NCBI GenBank assembly: GCA_910587105.1
Contig: CAJUMB010000035.1
Location: 1-36,023 of the forward strand
Reading direction: 5' to 3'
Length of the DNA stretch: 36,023 nucleotides
From: an uncultured Lachnospiraceae bacterium
GTDB taxonomy: Bacteria > Bacillota > Clostridia > Lachnospirales > Lachnospiraceae
How positions within the stretch are numbered: the stretch's first letter is position 1; every line of letters starts with the position of its first letter. A model generated the notes under the pieces. The model searched no databases, was not told the origin of the DNA, and saw only the letters and a program-made list of their open reading frames with translations. The position numbers and the translations under genes are program-made. Below are positions 33,655 through 36,023 of this stretch, one piece after another.

Positions 33655-33981
33655 ATGGATGCTTACATCAAGAAAATTTATGATATGTTATATTCACCAA
33701 TTATATCACCCTATAATTTGTTAGAAAATGCAAAGCTTGATAATTACAGCTATGTAAAATATTATGCGAATAACGTTGGGCTAGTAGCTGAAATGCAATG
33801 TGAGATTCCAGGTGAAGGGGAGAGAGTATTTTTTTACCAATTTGATAAAAAAGATTATTTGCAAATAATTTATGAAGGGACGATTGAAAAAAAGAACGTC
33901 ATATTCTCCAGAGAAGAAGCAACAATGTCAGCTAAAGAGGAATATTATTCGAGCAAATCAATATTTGAAGATGTTTGTTAA
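33655..33981 (+). CDS. Small protein of unknown function in Kiwa-like cassette
   Basis: A 108-residue protein I do not recognise. It starts MDAYIKKIYDMLYSPIISPY, with AGGAGG eight bases before the ATG. The frame opens earlier, at 33625, but that start lies inside the helicase gene and lacks a ribosome site. It is tyrosine- and acid-rich with predicted strands (LVAEMQCEIPGEGERVFFYQ, LQIIYEGTIEKKNVIF) and a helical C-terminus ending in Cys. No transmembrane helix, metal site or catalytic motif is evident. It sits 16 bases after the helicase and is followed by a strong hairpin that separates it from the membrane protein gene. It could be a helicase partner, a regulator or an inhibitor. Confidence 0.75.
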   Translation: MDAYIKKIYDMLYSPIISPYNLLENAKLDNYSYVKYYANNVGLVAEMQCEIPGEGERVFFYQFDKKDYLQIIYEGTIEKKNVIFSREEATMSAKEEYYSSKSIFEDVC

Positions 33982-33986
33982 TATGA

Positions 33987-34018
33987 AGAGCATTTCGGCT
34001 TATGTTCCGAAATGCTCT
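33987..34018 (+). terminator. Perfect 12-bp hairpin between the small gene and kwaA
   Basis: AGAGCATTTCGG and CCGAAATGCTCT are perfect complements around an 8-base loop, starting five bases after the small gene's stop. Only TTT follows, so termination is probably partial. It could tune expression of the downstream pair or protect the upstream mRNA. Confidence 0.65.
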
Positions 34019-34046
34019 TTGCACGAAATATGGGAAGGCGGTACGA

Positions 34047-34685
34047 TTGAAACAAAATTTATTTTTGAAGTGGCTTTTAATAGTTCAATCCTTTTCACCT
34101 TTATTTGTATTATTGTTGGTAAAGTATATAAAAAAAGATGTATCCAAACTTGTCTGTATGTTTTTTAAATTGATAGTGCATGGAAAAATAGCAGAGGCAA
34201 TAACAAGAGCTTTTTTTCATGAAGAGATTTTAAGGGTTATTATATGCTTATGTTGCATGATATTATTACTGTTTGGAGGGTGGATATATTATTATTTTAA
34301 GGGAAGAGAACTGGCGGGCTTTATAGATCGGGCAGAAAAGATAAGTATAAACGGAGATACAACAGAAATGAGTGTTGCTTTTTTTGTCACATATGTTCTT
34401 CCTATGGTTATGGATGATATTACAGAAATAAAAGGGTTTATCTGTTTTCTTGTTGTAATATCCATGTTAATATTATTGATGAGAAATACAAATCTGTATT
34501 ATCAAAATCCCATTTTAGCTGTTTTGGGATACAAAACCTTTCAATTTACGTTTATAGAAACAGGAGATGAAACTTTAAAAGACAAAGATTATATTGGTGT
34601 TACTAGAGGAAAATTTGATTCTGCAAAGATTATTAAATGGAAATATATTTCGGATAATGTGTTTTTAGTATACAATAAGAATTAG
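34047..34685 (+). CDS. kwaA: KwaA-like membrane protein (Kiwa system)
   Basis: A 212-residue membrane protein with four predicted helices at about 9-28 (WLLIVQSFSPLFVLLLVKYI), 61-84 (ILRVIICLCCMILLLFGGWI), 110-125 (VAFFVTYVLPMVMD) and 130-146 (GFICFLVVISMLILLM). Then comes LYYQNPILAVLGYKTFQFTF and a soluble tail. The size, four-helix layout, NP-x-L-x5-GY motif and position 11 bases before a DUF4868 gene fit KwaA. I place the start at a TTG (34047), because GGAAGGCGG lies five bases upstream. The in-frame ATG at 34002 falls inside the hairpin and has no ribosome site. KwaA is the membrane component of Kiwa; the assignment rests on architecture and context. Confidence 0.72.
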   Translation: MKQNLFLKWLLIVQSFSPLFVLLLVKYIKKDVSKLVCMFFKLIVHGKIAEAITRAFFHEEILRVIICLCCMILLLFGGWIYYYFKGRELAGFIDRAEKISINGDTTEMSVAFFVTYVLPMVMDDITEIKGFICFLVVISMLILLMRNTNLYYQNPILAVLGYKTFQFTFIETGDETLKDKDYIGVTRGKFDSAKIIKWKYISDNVFLVYNKN

Positions 34686-34696
34686 GCGGTGGGGAA

Positions 34697-35713
34697 ATGA
34701 CAGATGAGAATATCATACAAGAACATGAAACAGAGCAAATTTTAAAAGAGAGAATAACAAATATTATTCAAAACATTTTTCAAGATGATGAATATGGTTT
34801 TGAAGTATATATTGAAATGAAATCTGCACCTATTCTTAAACGTTTTAATTTGTCAGAAGGACGAATTAGAGATAAAAATGATCCTGAAAAAAATTTTAAA
34901 AAGAAAATACAACTTTCTCTCAAGGAAGCAATAAGGGAGAAATTTATAGAAACAGAAAAAGAATATGATATGGCAGAAAATGTAGCTGATGATCAAAATA
35001 AATTTTATGTCATTACTCAAAACGAAGATTATAATCCATTTAATATAATACAATCAGAATTAAATAATATTGACAATTATCAAGCAAATGAAAGAGAAAA
35101 TGCCAGAGGAGTTTTCTTCCGTTTTGAGCGTTCTGGAAATATTTTATGGGCATATCAGTTTCTGTATCAAAACGCAATTCCAAATAGAAAAGGGATGGGT
35201 TTTCACATTATACCTTCTGAGGGAGATATTTTTGAAGAATTAAAAAAACCAATATTGCTTTTATCGAAAAGAATTGATCTTCTAATAATAGAGGATGAGA
35301 TAATTTGTGACAGAATAGATTTTATGCAAAAGAATTTTGGATTTCAGGAATTTGTTAAATATACAGCTGCAAAAGTTGTTTATAGTATACAGAATTTAGA
35401 ACTCGTATCTAATTTGGAAAAAGTATCAGCATATATAGGTAGAAGCAAATTATTATATGCTAAAAAAATGATGAGAATCAAAGATTCCAAAGTATTACAA
35501 AAAACACCGGAAGAACTTTATGAGAAAGTTACGACTGTACCAAGATGGCAAGGAGTATTTAATCTTGATGAGGAAAATCATAAACTTGTAATAAACACTT
35601 ATCAACAAGTGGAAAATTTAATAGATTTATTAGATGAACGATACACACGTTCAGATATTACAGGGGAAGAATATGATACAAGCGTCAAAAAATGGATCGC
35701 TCCGTTAGAGTAA
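34697..35713 (+). CDS. kwaB: KwaB-like DUF4868 protein (Kiwa system)
   Basis: A 338-residue soluble protein. The N-terminal third has strands and charged helices (YGFEVYIEMKSAPILKRFNL). The centre shows NPFNIIQSELNNIDNYQ, a strand pair GVFFRFERSGNILWAYQFLY, and LLLSKRIDLLIIEDEIICDR followed by IDFMQKNFGFQEFVKY; this pattern is characteristic of DUF4868/KwaB proteins. KwaB is the cytoplasmic DNA-binding partner of KwaA. The ATG at 34697 has GGTGGGG upstream. It is the last gene of the AT-rich cassette, and the spmA tail begins 76 bases after its stop. I am fairly sure of the family and less sure of the exact Kiwa subtype. Confidence 0.78.
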   Translation: MTDENIIQEHETEQILKERITNIIQNIFQDDEYGFEVYIEMKSAPILKRFNLSEGRIRDKNDPEKNFKKKIQLSLKEAIREKFIETEKEYDMAENVADDQNKFYVITQNEDYNPFNIIQSELNNIDNYQANERENARGVFFRFERSGNILWAYQFLYQNAIPNRKGMGFHIIPSEGDIFEELKKPILLLSKRIDLLIIEDEIICDRIDFMQKNFGFQEFVKYTAAKVVYSIQNLELVSNLEKVSAYIGRSKLLYAKKMMRIKDSKVLQKTPEELYEKVTTVPRWQGVFNLDEENHKLVINTYQQVENLIDLLDERYTRSDITGEEYDTSVKKWIAPLE

Positions 35714-35721
35714 AGTTATTT

Positions 35722-35765
35722 TGTTGTAGGTTACAACATATTAAAACTGAAATATTCAGAATAAA
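35722..35765 (+). terminator. Weak hairpins after kwaB
   Basis: TGTTGTA/TACAACA (35722-35738) forms a 7-bp stem just after the stop. A smaller CTGAA/TTCAG stem at about 35747-35759 is followed by an AT-rich AATAAATTTTT. They could end the cassette transcript, but both stems are low in GC. Confidence 0.4.
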
Positions 35766-35788
35766 TTTTTAGTCCTATCTTGACGCCA

Positions 35789-35920
35789 GCCTACCGGAGC
35801 CAGTATGGGAGTGTGAACCCGGCGGCGGTTGTGGGGCCGGGGATTGTGGCTACGGCGGTGAGTACGATTGTGGCGGTTGTGTTTTGCAAGGTAATGGAAA
35901 AGAAACGGGGAACATACTAG
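35789..35920 (+). pseudogene. Orphan 3' end of spmA (right repeat)
   Basis: The frame from GCC TAC CGG to the TAG at 35918-35920 reads AYRSQYGSVNPAAVVGPGIV and ends KRGTY. This is the last 43 residues of an SpmA. It matches codons 163-198 of the complete spmA upstream, with 12 differences in 108 bases. There is no start codon or upstream homology, because sequence before 35789 belongs to the cassette. I read it as the original chromosomal end of spmA, displaced by the cassette. Confidence 0.88.
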
Positions 35921-36023
35921 TACTACAGCGAACTTCTTAAAATTGCAGTCTTACGGTGTGATAAATACGCACAGTGGTTCCTGCGTATATGATAACATAC
36001 AATTGCTTTTATATTTACAGCTG
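35921..36023. other. Sequence after the orphan spmA end, no gene seen
   Basis: The 103 bases to the window edge contain a 7-bp hairpin (35965-35971 with 35982-35988) and an AT-rich end. No start of spmB can be seen, although spmB usually follows spmA directly. Confidence 0.5.

Noticed and set aside
34002..34046. ATG start for kwaA at 34002
   Set aside because: The codon lies in the loop of a perfect hairpin without a ribosome site, and the 15 extra residues do not fit before the first membrane helix; the TTG at 34047 has a good site.
31386..35920. Target-site duplication explanation for the spmA end repeats
   Set aside because: Twelve differences in 108 bases and different final codons are too many for a recent duplication by one insertion event.
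1..36023. CRISPR arrays, tRNA or rRNA genes
   Set aside because: No regularly spaced repeats, no tRNA cloverleaf and no rRNA sequence were seen on either strand.

Overview
The window looks like the chromosome of a low-to-mid GC, spore-forming Firmicute, most likely a Lachnospiraceae (Blautia-like) gut clostridium. This rests on a complete S10-spc-alpha ribosomal cluster in Gram-positive order, a four-cysteine adenylate kinase, a large GSIII-type glutamine synthetase beside glnK-amtB, an L17 with a large internal insertion, and a spore maturation gene (spmA). The family assignment is inference from gene content; there is no rRNA or tRNA in the window.

Layout. (1) 1-1260: a dead composite insertion sequence, an IS30-type transposase N-terminus joined out of frame to the C-terminal part of an IS4-type DDE transposase, between 18-bp inverted repeats. 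(2) 1262-3380, minus: rpsB-tsf with two promoter-like sequences and a terminator. (3) 3583-7498, minus: nitrogen assimilation block, GSIII glutamine synthetase, PII protein, ammonium channel. A MITE-like repeat lies just upstream of the synthetase gene. (4) 7946-10117, minus: aminopeptidase P and a diacylglycerol-kinase-like lipid kinase, translationally coupled. (5) 10267-26529, minus: the 31-gene ribosomal super-operon rpsJ to rplQ, including secY, adk, map, infA and rpoA, with a strong promoter, a structured 5' leader and a terminator. (6) 26630-30717, minus: a membrane-anchored charged protein of unknown function, a B12-binding-domain radical SAM protein and a CysQ-like phosphatase. (7) 30900-35920, plus: spmA, then an AT-rich cassette of about 4.3 kb, then a second, diverged copy of the 3' end of spmA.

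The cassette is the most interesting part. It carries an SF2 (DEAH) helicase, a 108-residue protein I do not recognise, a four-helix membrane protein and a DUF4868-type protein. The last two match the KwaA/KwaB pair of the Kiwa anti-phage system. The helicase and small gene in front are not part of the described two-gene Kiwa, so this may be an extended Kiwa-like system. The cassette is bounded by two versions of the spmA 3' end (about 89% identical over 108 bp by my count). This suggests it entered by recombination at spmA and brought its own substitute gene end, leaving spmA intact and stranding the old tail downstream. No integrase or transposase is visible inside it.

Most housekeeping calls are secure from protein sequence. 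Function and mobility of the cassette, the RNA leaders and the MITE are inferences that need searches I could not run.
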